Source: Stenogyne calaminthoides (lineage: Eukaryota > Streptophyta > Magnoliopsida > Lamiales > Lamiaceae). Taken from it: a stretch of DNA of 64,000 nucleotides. The notes beneath the pieces were generated by a model. It saw nothing but the letters and a program-made list of their open reading frames with translations, made no database searches and was not told the DNA's origin. Where the stretch lies: positions 17,391,853 to 17,455,852 of the forward strand of contig JBBCBC010000002.1 of assembly GCA_037126765.1 (NCBI GenBank). The letters are read 5' to 3'. The translations under genes and the position numbers were made by a program. This document shows positions 35,767 to 48,476 of the stretch, piece after piece (the stretch's first letter is position 1; every line of letters begins with the position of its first letter).

Positions 35767-38318
35767 TGTTGGTCCGGTTAGCTAACGAGTCTCACAAGTG
35801 TATGGGGGAATACGTGTTGGATGATTTTAAAAACTTTTTCACCGAGGTCGAGGGTCAGTTATCTTGATAATTTTTGCCTTTTGAGCACGCGATTACCCCT
35901 GAGCCAAAGTTCATCGAGACAATGATCCTGGAAATTGCTTCTTTTAAAAAACTTATCCCAAATTTATAAGATCCTGAGGAGCTTGGATCAGATAATATCT
36001 TCTTGAACACTTTCGGTAGTTAGTTCACCTGGTAACTATTCATTCTAGCTACTCAAGTGTAGAGATGTTAATTAGGCAGACTAAAAACGCCTACCAGTTT
36101 AAACCCTATTATATCTTGGGGGTTAGGGAGGTCAATTTTAAAATCGGCTTAGTAATTCCTGCCTGCCCAAAATCGTGATTCATGTTAAATCCAAGTAGAT
36201 ACTTAATCCCAAATTTTTAACTTGGTTATTTATATATACTCAAATTTTTATTTTTTTTTTTTTTTAATTAATTTTTTTTAAAAGTTTTTTCATAAATTTA
36301 AATAAGGCAAAAATCGATTATGGGCAATCAATTACAAATTAAATATTTCTATTTGATTTAGTCAATTAATAATTAATCCTCTCCAATTCAATATTTTTAA
36401 CAATTTTGAATTTCTATTGAATTGAATAAATAAAGTAAAATATTGTCCAATATAAAATAATAATATAATATTTTTGTAAATTATTATGAAATTTGTTCAT
36501 ATTATGAAACCGGATATCATTATAATTATAAATTAATATTATGGTATTAATTTATATATGATGATACAAATTTTATATTATTAACTAATTTCATGGGAAC
36601 TTTTGCTCAATTATGTTATTAAAGATGATGGGAACTAATTTTATATTTTGAACATTTGTTATTAAAGATGATGGGGGCGATCGCGGATCGAAATTTTTGT
36701 CATTATGTAATGTTAATGTTTGAACATTTTTTTTTTTTTTGAACTAGTTAGGTGGCTGCTTAGCCATAACCCGCTTAGGGTTAGGTTAGGTCTCAACTAT
36801 TAGAGACCCGCTTTTAAATGAATGTTTTTAAGGTCCCGACTGATTTAGCAGAAATTGTAGGCTGGGTCCCCACGGGTTAAGGCCCACCATTAACAATACT
36901 ACTCAAATTATTAATGGTCAGTCCTGTTTATACTTTCGTTTTTAGCTTTCTTTGAAATCTTCCAATAAAAAGCGGTGATTAAGCTTTGGATCAATTTGAT
37001 CGCAAGTTCATTATTGGTTCCAACCTAATGTCGCGAAATATGCTTTCGATTGAAAAATACATGCAAATGATGATAATGCTCTGATGTAAAGCAAACAACA
37101 CAAAGAATTATAATTGGTTCGAGACTCAAGCTCCCTCGTCCACTCTTCGATCTTGAGAAATTCCTAACCAACATAAAGCAGTTAACTCATTGTAGTTTAC
37201 TCACTTTTTCTACCTTGAGTTTTTCTCACTCGACCACTTGAAACACTAACTCAAACACACAAAAGTGTTCGTACTACCACGAAAGCTTTTACTTCTTTTC
37301 CTGTAGTTTTTACGCTAACTCAATGTAAAACACTCACTCTTTACAACTCTAACTCACCAACAAATCAATATTGACAAACTACGGTGAGATATCCTCATAA
37401 AAGAACAAATGCAAAGGTTAGATATATCTACTAAGCTTTTGATATTTTATCAATCTAAAGTTAGTGAATGAGCTCTCTCCAATGTGAAAACACTTGGGAA
37501 ATTCTAGGTTTTTCGAGCGCTTCAATTTGCAATAATACGAATAAGTTTGAGTTAAGCTTGAAATTTCCCGTGACCTTCAACGTAGAAGGTCATTTTTTGG
37601 TTTTATAAGCACCTTCACCATGTTTTTGAAAAAATATCCTATGGGAGGAGATAGTATCGGCGGTTTCCTTTTACGGTGCTTGATGAATGAACGGCTATAT
37701 TTAGGTTTTGAACACTCACTTGCATGTTTTAGAAATATGCCATGTAGCCAATCACCAATTTTTGCGATCAGAACTTAGTACTACCGACATAATTGAGGGT
37801 CCTGGTCAGCTTCGCGGTGTGAGAAAGACAATCATTGTCTTCCTCCGACAAGGTTATCGCCTTCAAGGAATGTAGAAAACGGCTCTTTTTTAGGTCAATC
37901 TCGAATGAGACAACCTTAAAACAACACCCAGACTTAGTTCCTTTTCTCAAGACTTGAATGTTTTTGGGCACATTCCACTTTTCAACTTGTATTTTTCCTC
38001 GCTTTTGTATGAATTGGATAGTATTTCTTTTCCGAACATTCAGTCTTCCCGAAGATCTTGAATTTATCACGAGTCTTCAAGATATTCTCGAGTCTTGAGT
38101 CTTTCGATTCTTTAATTACCCGGTTTTCTCGAGTCTTGCCTTCAAGATCTTCAAAATCTAACTTGATCTATATCTGCACGACCATACATGGTGCGTATAA
38201 CTTCTGAATCAATCTATAATTTAAAACCTCGACTCGATTATCAAGATTATCCCGAATACGTCATACTCGGAGGTTTTGGGATCTAATCAAAACTTATTTA
38301 TTAAATTCATCTCCAACA
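35767..38318 (-). repeat. 3' LTR of the copia element, interrupted by a hAT-like insertion
   Basis: It aligns with 48477-50151 on both sides of an 842-bp insertion (36060-36901). On the minus strand it runs from TGTTGGAGATG to CCAACA. A TATA box (minus, CTTATAAAA, about 37601-37610) supports minus transcription. Just outside its right edge the minus strand reads GGCATCATCAAAAGGAAATT, a polypurine tract next to the LTR start. Confidence 0.9.
36060..36901. mobile_element. Non-autonomous hAT-like element inside the copia LTR
   Basis: The ends are imperfect inverted repeats, TAGAGATGTTAATTAGGC on the left and TAGTATTGTTAATGGTGGGC on the right (reverse complement), close to the TAGGG-TG-AAxGGGC ends of plant hAT elements. 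The flanking 8-mers CTCAAGTG (36052-36059) and CTCAAATT (36902-36909) agree at 6 of 8 positions. The undisturbed 5' LTR has a single CTGAAGTT at 48686-48693, the empty site. The internal part is very AT-rich, with no transposase frame. 36740-36890 keeps CCCGCTTAGGGTTAGG-type words. Confidence 0.85.
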
Positions 38319-41300
38319 AATTTCCTTTTGATGATGCCAAACCATCTTGTTACATTTACTTAAAAACCTAACTTAAATGGGGTTTAGGTTTATCTATTAC
38401 AAACCAATACGGCAATTTTTCCCAACAATTTCCTTAACAATGCAAGATATCAAGACATAAAAGATAATGAGATATTATCTTTTTGAGCATAAAGATAAAT
38501 TTTTCATTGATGTAGGATAAGAGTTTACAGATTACAATGAAAAATTCAAAAACAACTGAATTTAAAAGGTGAGTCATAGTTTTCACTTCATCCCTTCCCT
38601 CACATCCAAAGGGTTGAACATCCTGTAGATATCTCTTCTTCGTTCATCTTTGTCTTGATGATATCGTAGTTTGTTTCTGATAGCCTAGCGATGGCATACC
38701 GCTTATTTCTGAGAATGGCTGCCTCATTTACATAGCCATTCTCCTCAAACTTCAGAGCCGGGTACATGTATGACCAGAGTCGCTATCTGGGTATTTCCTC
38801 ATCCGCCATGTTGATCCAACTGCAAAGTACTTTAGATAGAATGTCGATGAAACTGAATGAAGAGGAACCCATTCTTATCCGAACTACTCCCCATCCATTC
38901 TCTGATCTCTCTTAATAGAACCAGAAGGTTCTTCTGATCTCTTCTCATGCATCATTGGTAGAGGGCATCCACTTTTTAATATGCTGCCATTTTAAAGTCC
39001 TTTTCCAGACTCTACTTTTGCTTAGAAACTTTTTGAATCCACCTTCTCTTCTCGTTTTTCTTATTTCTTTTTATGATCGTGAGGAGTACCAAAATCTTTT
39101 CTCTTACTTCAACTTCTTGAGGGCCTTGAGTCTTCGCATCAAAGTCTACGGTTGAGTCATTTTCTTTTTCTTCTTCATCCGATTCTTCAAATTCCATAAT
39201 CTTCCTCGGTAGGTTTAGCTACTTTTGCTCGCTTTTCTTCTTTTAGAGTTTCAACAAAGGCAACTAACTTTTCTCTTTTTCGGTCCGCTTGTTCTTCTTA
39301 CGCCTTGCTTTTTCAACCATCCTTCTATCACTTTCATTTTCAAGAATTACTTCCTCGGATCCGATCATTTGTCCAGTGAAGGTAGGTTTCTCAGCCTGCG
39401 CAGAACTTGGGTTTCTCGGGCTTCAATCTCGCTCAAAGGCATCGAAATTTTCTTTCCTTGACTTCTTTTAGCCTTTCTCTTTCTCCAAGGTTTGTGCCAA
39501 CAACTCACTTAATTTACCACTAGGTTCTTTCCCCTTTTGGCACCATATACCTTGGGAGTAGTTGGAGTCTGATATCCATATAGTATTGCTTTCTTGTTGC
39601 ATCTTCAAGACCGCCGCTTAACCGATCATGGTCATCTTCTAGCCTCATCATGTAGTTTTTGGCCACGAGAACTCATCCAAAAGAGGAGCAACCGCTTTTG
39701 AGAAGACATCATGCATCATCTCTGTCATCTTGGTCATAATGAAAGCAGAGAGCCCATTTCAATACTGTTTAATCATCGATCATTCTTCTCAATCGGCTTG
39801 GCTTCAAGATAAGCGGTTCTTTTCTTTTGATACATCCGCTTCATGTTGGCATTAAGCTCGTATGTACTCCATCAATCTTTCCATCTAATGTGTTAATTTA
39901 CTCGACAGAGTTGTTTGAAGTGTATCGATGATGAACTCGTGTTCTCCGTTTTTCTAATTTTGAGCGTACCAGACTAACTCCATCTGAAATCATCTTGTCC
40001 AGGAGAATAGTTTATGCATCGCTGATGAAGAGCTTGATTCTCAAGCTTTTTGAGATTGACTTGCATCTCTTCCATCCTTTTGCTCTATCTTCTTTAACTT
40101 CATCCGTATTGGTGTGAAATCAACCCTTTGAGTTTATGCAACATTTTCCAACCGAATGGGTGCTCCAAATCGAACCTCGATGCATATCATAAACATCATA
40201 TTTTTAAAGCTAGGTATACTTCCTTGTGACATAATGTATAACAATGCCAAAAGGTACTGAAGAATGCTAACTTCAACAGGTTGTCCGATATCGTTGGTTC
40301 AAGACGATGATTCTGTCCATCTCCGGTTTCACTTCTCTTTCAAAGATTCTGTCGAGGTTCCTTCTCCTTCTCAGTTCTTTTTTCGCATCATCTCCCTCGA
40401 TCCTTTATCTTTGTTTGATCATGAGAAGTTGGAAGCATCTACTTCCTTCAAGAGCTTTTTTTCGCCCAGCTTCTTTTCACCGGTTAAAAAATCCCTACTT
40501 TCGTTTCTTAGCTTGGTTTCACAGAAAACCTCGAAAACGATTAAGCGGGGCTTGTCTCCAGCATTCCACCACTCTTCTCCTCCTCACAGAGTCAAGCCGA
40601 TGTTCGGCATCTCAAGGTGTTTGATTGAGAATATGCTTCGCTGCTTCCGAGTTGGCGAACATATCCTCAAGATCGTGATGAGCGTTCACCGGAGATATCT
40701 GTCGAGATGAATCGTTCCCCCTGCTTCTCCATTATCTCTTGACCTCGCCTTGGGTCTTGGGCTTTGGGAGAGCCTCAGATAATATGAGTTCCGAGATGAT
40801 GGATCAAGAAATGGTTCATTCGGAAATCGTCAGATTCGGCAATTCACGAGGTTCGACCGACCAAGTTCAATGTCTTTCTTGATGAGGGATCGAGGTCCCT
40901 TGAAGATTTCTGAGAAGATTTTATTTGAGCTCAGAGAGGTTTAGTACCTCGGAAAAAAACGTGTTCCTCGGTTTCTTGTTCTGCACATTTGTTACCACCG
41001 AGCAAAGAACCCGTGATGGAGATTTCAACCAACGGACTTGAGTTGATTCTTCAGTTCAAATATCACTTCCTTTCTGAAAGAATGAAATATTCTTCGCCGA
41101 GGAGCCAAGTTTTTCTTCGCTTTCTCACCTTTCTCCTTTTAATTTGGTATTAGGGCTTTCCCACAGCTTATTTGGCTTCTTCGTCGCTTTTCTCGGTGGA
41201 TTTCGGAAAGATCATTGTCTTGTTTCCGGACTGGCTTCCACCATCGTATCTTCCGATTCTCTTTCTTCCTCCTCCTGAGATTCGGTGTTTTTCTTTCTTT

Positions 41301-42689
41301 TCCTCTCAAAGTCTTCTTCGGTTTGAACATGATTTTTGACTTTTGAAAAGAAGTGGAATCCAAGCCAAAATGTCCTCCCTCTTCTCTCCGCAGACGTTTC
41401 AAGATAAATGCAATCTTGATTGCATGTAGAATTTTTCCTCGACACCACACAGGAGCCATTCACCTTCCCTAATGTGTTTGCTTGATCACTCACCACCTTG
41501 ATCAAATAGTGCAACCAATTGAATGTTGTAGTAGGTGAATCTTCAATCACGCCATTAAATTTTTTATCTTCAGCGCGCGGCTTATCTGCTCGAAACTACC
41601 ATCTTCCTCATGATGCATTTCTTTACAATATCCACCAATACTCTATATTTAGGCTTCAAATGCTTTTATTTAAAGTAGCTTCAAACTTTTTTACGGATGC
41701 TCAAGAATTTTATCCAAATACTTGTTCCTTCCCATCATGTAAACCGTAGGTCTTCACCTTTATCATTTAACTCATATATGGCATTGGGATTCTTAGAATA
41801 ATATAAAATTCCTAACAAAAAATCCATATTTTAACTATGCTCCAAAACGCGAGACCTGAATCCGAGACTCTATGCAATTCTCATCATCTAACCCGCATAT
41901 TAGAAACAAACTCACTACCTCTTTCATGATTTAGGCCTCTGGTTGATTCGACCAAGCATGTAAGCTTTTGCTAAATCTAATCATATGCAACGCCCCTCCT
42001 GCATTCAGAGTTGCATTGGACGTGAGAAACGACATATTCATACCAAGGTTTATTAGAAATGGCGAGTTTGTTGTATATAGAAGAGTGTCATTTTTGGAGA
42101 ATTTCTAGTGACGGGTTTTGAGATAGGTAAAATTTCCGGCAATCGAGGGTTTCAAGAGAGTGTTTGTGAAGATGAAGGCTTTTTGAATAGGGCTTGAATG
42201 AAATCTTTTCAATGGATATAGGATTTTGATTTATGGAAAATCGCAAGAGATGAAGAAATCGATGGTTGAGATTAAACACCTATAAAAAATTAGGTATTTG
42301 AAAGGACGTTTTCGATATCTAGCCCTAATTTATCCTTTTGGTGATTAATGAACAATGCATTTAATTATTGTTCCTCGCAGATCATTAACTTTCTCGAGAA
42401 TTTCAAAAGTCCCGCCTAATTATTTCTTTTAGGTATTTTGTCATTTATTGCTAATGATTAATTGAGATTCATTTTTGGACAATAAATGAAGTGCATGAGT
42501 CAACAACTTCTTCGTACTAATTTTCCATCGGGCTTTATCGAAGTTTTGACTTCTTGATAAAATGTCGAGATAATATGAGTAATCGAATCAAAATTCTTGA
42601 GTTTTCCAAGACTCAAAGTTGTTCAGACTCTCAATTTATCCCGAAGTTTTTCAAGAAAACTCCTAAAACTTCATGCACCTGAAAACCTT
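38319..42689 (-). pseudogene. Copia 3' region, possible envelope-like gene, degenerate
   Basis: These 4.4 kb lie between the end of RNase H and the 3' LTR. Minus-strand coding traces include 42279-42088 (FNLNHRFLHLLRFSINQ...), 41550-41139 in two frames (NWLHYLIKVVSDQANTLGK, then a very charged stretch rich in E, K and R) and 39197-39012 (MEFEESDEEEKEND...). SIRE/Maximus elements often carry an extra gene here whose product is called envelope-like and is rich in charged coiled-coil stretches. The charged pieces here fit, but I see no signal peptide or clear membrane segment and cannot confirm homology. The largest open frame, 40264-40710 on the plus strand (148 residues, rich in S and F), is antisense and probably a shadow. 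Confidence 0.5.
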
Positions 42690-43300
42690 CAATTTTTTCG
42701 ATATGCCTTATTCAATTCGATCCAACATTCCTAATTCAACTAATAGTTCATGAAATCTTGATTCAAATTAAAGGTTTAGTCAAGATGTCACTGCTTATCA
42801 AGATGAATTTTCCCCATTCTCGATGTCTTTCTTTCAAACATGATCTTCGATGAAGTGATGTCTCGATATCAACATGCTTACATCTCGTGTGCAATATCGA
42901 TTTTGTGTAATAGCAATTGTACTATTATTATCACAAAATATAGGTACTTCATTTATTTATAATCTTATAATCCCTCAATTGTTGTTTTGAAAGAATCAGG
43001 CAGACAATAGCCTTCCTCGCAAATGTATTCAAATTTTCAAAAGAGTACTTCACATCGAGGTCCTGCTTTTGAAAACCATGATATCGGTTTTCCAAGAAAT
43101 TGACAAGTTCCCGTGGTAGACTTCCCAGCCAATTCTACATCCTCCATAGTCCAGACCAATAACCAAGCTTAATTCAAGGTTATCATCACCGATACCATAA
43201 TCCTCTATTCACAGCTTCCTTTAAGATATTTTAGAATCTTTTGGCAATCCATGTGACTAGCCTTAGGATTAGCCAGTATCTTGCACATATCCCAAAAAGA
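42690..43300 (-). pseudogene. Copia RNase H, broken
   Basis: Read right to left: a NPKASH ... ILKYLKGT-like stretch near 43205-43270, a DYGGCRIGWE stretch near 43150, a SKTDIMVFKSR-like region where the family has VSW-SKKQ, then IFCDNNSTIAI near 42930-42960. The last part has RHHFIEDHV near 42840-42870 and ESRFHELLVELGM near 42690-42750. These follow the copia RNase H motifs up to its usual end. Several stops are present. Confidence 0.85.
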
Positions 43301-44130
43301 AATGTTATATCGTGTCGTTTTGAAGTGAGATATAGAATGATCCAATGATACCTCTATAATCAGCAGGATTTATCGATTTGCCTTCGTGATCGATCCATCT
43401 TGTAGTTAGTATTCATAGGAATTCTAACCGCATTGCAATTCTATACACCATACTTTGCAATCGTATCTCTCGTGTATTTTGCTTGATTAATGAATATTCC
43501 TTCCTTAGTTTGTTTCACCAAGTCCAAGAAAGAAATTCATCTCCCCATCATCGACATCTCAAACTTTCCTTTCATCGTAAGTGATTTGGAAATCCAAATA
43601 TGATGTCATCCACATAAATCAACTAGAAGATATCTTTCCCATCTTCTATCCCGAACAAAGTCCTATCAACAAAGATAAAACCATGGTCAAGAAGAAACCG
43701 AGAAAGGTATCATACCATGCTCGGGGTCTTTGCTAAGACCATACAACGCTTTCCCGAGCTCAGAAACTTGGTCATTCTGGTCAAAACCAGAGGTTGTTCC
43801 ACATAAACCTCTTCTTTAAGAACACCATTCGTGAAATGTACTTTTCACATCCATCCTCGACAGATCAGGAATTTCATGTGGGCAAGATATGCAAGAAACA
43901 ATCTGATGGCTTCTAGTCTTGCAAACAAAAAAGGTTTCATCATAATCCAAGCCTTCTTTGGGAATAACCTTGTCTTACTAGCCTTTCCTTGTTTCTCACA
44001 TTGTGCCTCTGTGTCCGGCCCACTAGTCCCCAAACTTCATTCCTTGAATTGATTCACTCTTCTTGCATAGCAAGAATCCAAAATGAATCTTGTAGAGCTT
44101 CTTCAATCTCAAAGGTTCTTTTTTCGATAG
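43300..44130 (-). pseudogene. Ty1/copia reverse transcriptase, broken
   Basis: The N-terminal block FWILAMQEE-NQF is near 44055-44115, followed by EGLDYDETF near 43945-43970 and ARLEAIRLFLAYLAHMKF in the frame 44033-43845. EEVYVEQP is near 43800-43820, then KALYGLSKDP near 43730-43755. The catalytic box IYVDDIIFG is intact at 43594-43619. The frame shifts between blocks. It lies between integrase (right) and RNase H (left), the copia order, which separates it from the gypsy elements in this window. Confidence 0.92.
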
Positions 44131-44634
44131 GAAGCAAATAGAAACAAATCACTTTCTCCATGGAACCTTCTTGTTTTGACACCTTCCCTCGATAGATCAC
44201 CCATAATCGACTTTGTAGATGATTATCCAACCATTTTCTCCTGGATGTTCCTTCAAGAGTATCCCCAACATCGAAAATGTTAGGTTCAGCAGGTCATCAA
44301 TTCAGGAACAAATGAGAAGGAGAAAAGGAATCATCTTCCTCAAATGGATATTCTATTCGTAACATTGTCGAGACATTTGTTCCCCTTGGTTGATAGATTC
44401 AGAGTTTGCCTCACCGTGACTACATCTTCATTGCATTACATACCGAAGTCCTAATTGGTATGTTCAGATTGGTCTTTCTTAGGTGTGTTGGCTTTCCTTC
44501 TAAAGGAGAATTTCCATCCCGAGCCTTACCATCCCGAAGTTTTTCCGTCTGGACTTCTTTTGTCTGAGTCCCCATCTCACCCATTCATAGAAAGTGACTG
44601 GGTTTCTTTCTTCTTAGGTTCAGAGGACTTTTTT
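44131..44634 (-). other. Copia integrase-RT linker
   Basis: This is the variable linker between the copia integrase C-terminus and RT. It has no conserved motif, as is usual there. The plus-strand frame at 44455-44739 is antisense to the element and is treated as a shadow. Confidence 0.55.
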
Positions 44635-45400
44635 TCAAAAGTCCGGATTCTCTTGGTCAGTTCTCCCGAGGCATGTTCCTGTTTCTTCCGAAAACAAGAG
44701 ATTCATCAAAAACAACATGAGGTGTTTCTTCCACAATAAGAGTCCTACGCTTGTAAACTCAAGGCTTTTATCGACTTCGTAATATCCTAAGAATATTCCT
44801 TCATCAACTTTGCTATCAAAAGTTTTCAACTGATCTTTACCATTATTGTGTATGAACACTTGCAACTAAACACCACCTAAAGAAAGTTAAACAAGAGGCT
44901 TTTCTTTTCATTCCACAGCTCATAGGAGTTTTCCTTGATTCTTGGTCCGCATGGATTTGTTCCCGAGAGTAGCATGTTGTTGATAGCTTGAGCCCAAAAT
45001 CTCTTGGAATATCACCTTGAAGAAAAAAATTTCTTCGTTTGTTCTTTCTCCTATTTCTTTCATTCAAGAACACCATTCTGCATGGTCCTTTCCTTGCAAA
45101 TGATGTTTTATGAGCTATTCCATTTGCTACACAATAATCGATATAATATGGTTGATAAATTCGGCCTTTATCCGATCCGATTTTGACCACACTCAGATTC
45201 TTTTCAAGATCGGGCTTTTCAAGAGTTCGTATATTGTCTAGTAGTCTCTTTCATCGAAAAGCATACGACCCCGTAGTATCTAGAGTAGTCATCAACTACC
45301 ACAAAGTGTGTATTTCTTGCCATTAAAGCTAACAGTGTTAATGGACCAAAGAGATCCATATGTACGGTTGTAGTATTCTGTCAAGAGAAACATCTACTTT
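44635..45400 (-). pseudogene. Ty1/copia integrase, broken
   Basis: HMDLFGP is encoded at about 45340-45362 on the minus strand, then VVVDDYSRY near 45285-45310. The frame 45190-44843 has IGSDKGRIYQ where the family has the RSD-x-GTEF motif, then YCVANGIAHKTS and GDIP. The frame 44865-44635 carries VFIHNNGKDQLKTFDSK, then DEGIFLGY, the C-terminal block typical of SIRE-type copia integrases. The second catalytic aspartate is visible; the region of the glutamate (PQQNG-VER) is frameshifted. Confidence 0.9.
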
Positions 45401-45429
45401 GTTTTTTGAAAGATGTTACGATTTGCTTT

Positions 45430-45940
45430 CCTTTCCGATGGCATCACATACATGATCTTTTTGAACACTTCATTGGTAACCCTCACAAGTGCTAATCTTG
45501 CAAGTTTGTTCGGTTTTGAAGTTTAAGTGATTCATCTTTTGTGCCACAAAATAACTGGTATCGGAACTTTTGCAACCAAGCATGTATCTTTAGGAGTTGA
45601 ACTCCAATCGGCCAAGATACACATTTCCTTTTCTAGTACCCGGTCGAAAATTTTACGTGAAGCATTGTCTTTTTACATAACATAAGTTCTTTGAGAACTC
45701 AACATCAATCCTTTTGTCACAGATCAATTCTAGAAAGCGACATGCTTTGAACCCGCATACATATGAAACACCATGGATATAAACAGAAATCAACTTCAAG
45801 AGTTCCATATCCTTTCATTGTCGCTTTGGAGTTGTCTCCAAATGTGATCCGAGGGCTTTTTGCTCAACATAACAAGTGAGTAATTGCTTTATATCCCGCA
45901 TATATGTCTTGAACATCCATTGTCCAGATACCATACAACA
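45430..45940 (-). pseudogene. Copia protease active site and GAG-pre-integrase domain, broken
   Basis: At 45892-45933 (minus) one frame reads WYLDNGCSRHICG, the copia protease block WYLDSGCSRHMTG with S to N next to the catalytic D. Further left, near 45470-45530, a stretch like HLNFKT-EQTCKIS matches the H-x-NFK-x-x-x-LAK part of the GAG-pre-integrase domain that precedes copia integrase. The stretch between them has frameshifts. Confidence 0.8.
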
Positions 45941-47199
45941 GAGCCAATTCATTTCCACCATCATGGCTATGTTTTCTTCATTCAAATTTTAGTGCCCTTT
46001 TCCTTCAATTAAAAAATGATCATTTCTTGTAGTACCCATTCGTGTGTGGTCCTACTGTGTTATTTATTTTGGAACCCAAATCACTTAACAACTCTAATTA
46101 CTTTAGAGTGCCTGATTTGTCTCCCCATAAACATCTACATACACATTCATCACCCTAGGTGCCTTGGCAAGACTCTCGTACGAAAGTGCCACCTTTAGCT
46201 TAAAAACATGAGTCTTAGAGTTCTTCTTCTGTTCAGCCCTTTGTTCAAGTGCTTTGGCTTTAAATGCGGTGGTCTCTGCCTCACGACTTGGGTTCAGTGG
46301 AACCTTTACACTTAGGCAAGTGGGGTTTGGGTTGCCTCTGCATCAAATTGGGGTCTTCAAGAATCAACTGAAGACTTGGTCTTTTCGGGTTGAGAATATC
46401 TCTGCAACAGGTTTCTCTTGAAAATTCCTCTGTTGGTTGATCTGCAGATCTCTTGAGTATATTCTTACTGAGGCTTTGATGTCCGGCTTTGAAAAATATC
46501 CTACCCTGTTCAGTTTTACAGCCTTTTCCCGAGGTTTTGGGCTTTCTTGCCTCTCTTCAAACCATAGGTCCTTTACCCTTGTCTAAAACCTGGTATTTGA
46601 CTTAGTTTAACAAAGGCTTGGTGCTACTTAGAAGTAATTGGAAGAACCTTGGAGGTTTCCCTGGATTATATCCCATCCACTTTTAAATGTCAGTGTCTTT
46701 TATAACTCAATTTCATCTATCACTTTAGATCTGTTTCAATAGAGCTAACTTTCTCATATTATCCTCACATTTCTTGGCTTCATTTCAAAGAGGTCATTGA
46801 ACTTTCGCCATAAAATGTCTCCTCGGTGGATTTCTCTAATTTTTCCATTGAGTTTATCACCTTTCTCTTTTTCCGAGAGTTGTACTTTTCGAACATCTAG
46901 TTCATCGATAGTTCCCATCAATTGGTTTGATCTCAACATTTTAGAGTCTTTCCACTTGATTCTCAAAGATCAGTTCCTTGTTCTCTCTTGAGTTTACAAA
47001 GGCTTGACCTTCATAAAATAGTCCTTCATAAGATTCTCAAAAGAATCCATCGAGGTCAATTATTGCTTCACAGGTTGAACTTGAGAACTCATGTGCTTGT
47101 GTAGGAGCAACAAATGCAGATGAAGAATTTTACCTCCCTCCATAGCAACAAGGACATCATCACCGCCAATTATCCTGGAGAATATTTCATCCGGAGGAA
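45941..47199 (-). other. Copia gag-protease interval, poorly preserved
   Basis: In the element this should be the end of gag and the N-terminal part of protease. A minus frame at 46966-46754 is lysine- and glutamate-rich (RIKWKDSKMLRSNQLMG...), with LDVRKVQLSEKEKGDKLNGK, a coiled-coil-like stretch. No zinc knuckle could be identified with confidence. Confidence 0.45.
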
Positions 47200-48440
47200 A
47201 TCGATCCTTTCTTCAGATTGTTCTCCTTATCAAAGAATCATAGCCTTTTTTGGCGGGAGATCTTCTTCCTCTCTCTTGGCTTGTCTTTTTTTTTTTTAGC
47301 ACTCATTTCCAAATGACCAAAGATAAAGCGACCTTTCTTTTGGCAAATATAAGATCGGTCAAGCGTCATCGTCCGATCACTTTCCTCCTCGGTCTTGGAG
47401 TCCTTCTTTTTGATGAGGATCTTTTTCGGCTTTTGTGGTCCTTCCTTTTCCACCGATTATTATCCCGCCTCGACCGAGTCTCTCTTGCACCGCAATTCTT
47501 GTAATATTTCTTATATTTCCCATATCTGCTATTGAGTCTTTCAAACCTCCTTTCCATCAAGACTAGCTTATCCTCCTTGCTTTCATCCCGCGATTTTTTT
47601 GCAAGTGAGTTCTCAAACTCTCTAGACTTACAAGATTTCTCTTTGGCTTTGAAAGCCACATTCTTGCTAGATGAAGAATCATCTTTGCTTTCGATTTCTT
47701 AGTTTTCTTGTCAATCACAAACTCATAAGCTTTAGGTTAGAGAAAACTTGTTGGTATGGCATGGAATCAATATTTTGGTGTTTTCAATCACCACAAAGAT
47801 GTATATCCCATTTCTTAGATAATCCTCTAAGAATTTTCAAATACCACTTCTCTCCGTGGGTATCTTTTTCCAAGAGCATTGGATCATTCATAATGCTAAA
47901 TAATCGACTTCAAGTTTGTCAATGGATTCACCATCTTCCATTTCAAAGTTATCAAACTTTCCAATAGCAATGTAAAAGTTTGTTTTCCTTAATATGATAT
48001 GTGCCTTGACACATAACATCAAGTGTGTCCCATATTTCCTTTGCGTTTCACAATGAGATCATCATCCCCATAACACCATCATCAATAATCTTTATACAAA
48101 GTATCTTTTAGAATGTAGTCCAGATTATTAACTTTCTCATCGGGGAGAGTAAGTTGATCATCGCTTTTGAAATTCATCTCGGATCATTTCTCTCAAAGAT
48201 GTCGCGATTCGGATTCACAATCAGAATTTGAATGGTCCTTCAAACCACTCTCCACATTCTTTCATGTTTTGAATCTGAGATGAGTCTACATTCTCAATCT
48301 CCATAGATCGTAGCTCTCAACAGAGAACATAGGAAGTTTCTTAGGGCATGATGACCGAGCCTTGTAAGATATCGCCAAATAGATCTATCCAAGAGACCAC
48401 CAAAGTCTTTTCAAAGAATTAAGACTATGGCTACCAAAGC
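47200..48440 (-). pseudogene. Ty1/copia gag, broken
   Basis: The N-terminal part near 48250-48345 (minus) reads FSVESYDLWRLRM, matching the F-xG-x-NY-x-xW-x-xRM block of copia gag. The frame 47659-47366 has KEDKLVLMERRFERL, NSRYGKYKKYYK and a very basic tail, like the part preceding the zinc knuckle in SIRE-type gag. 47453-47238 reads YICQKKGRFIFGHLEMSAKK, a degraded CCHC knuckle (C-x2-C-x4-H changed). Gag packages the element RNA. Frameshifts and the lost knuckle make it non-functional. Confidence 0.8.
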
Positions 48441-48462
48441 AAGTGGTCAAAATGAATCATTT

Positions 48463-48474
48463 GCTCCGATACCA
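48463..48474 (-). promoter_or_regulatory. Copia primer-binding site
   Basis: The minus strand reads TGGTATCGGAGC two bases after the 5' LTR end. It matches the initiator-tRNA-Met site TGGTATCAGAGC used by most plant copia elements, with one A to G change. Confidence 0.95.
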
Positions 48475-48476
48475 CT

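Noticed and set aside
40264..40710. 148-residue plus-strand frame, the longest with real sequence in the copia region
   Set aside because: It is antisense to the copia element, of biased S/F/L composition, and has no recognisable domain; the opposite strand fits the element.
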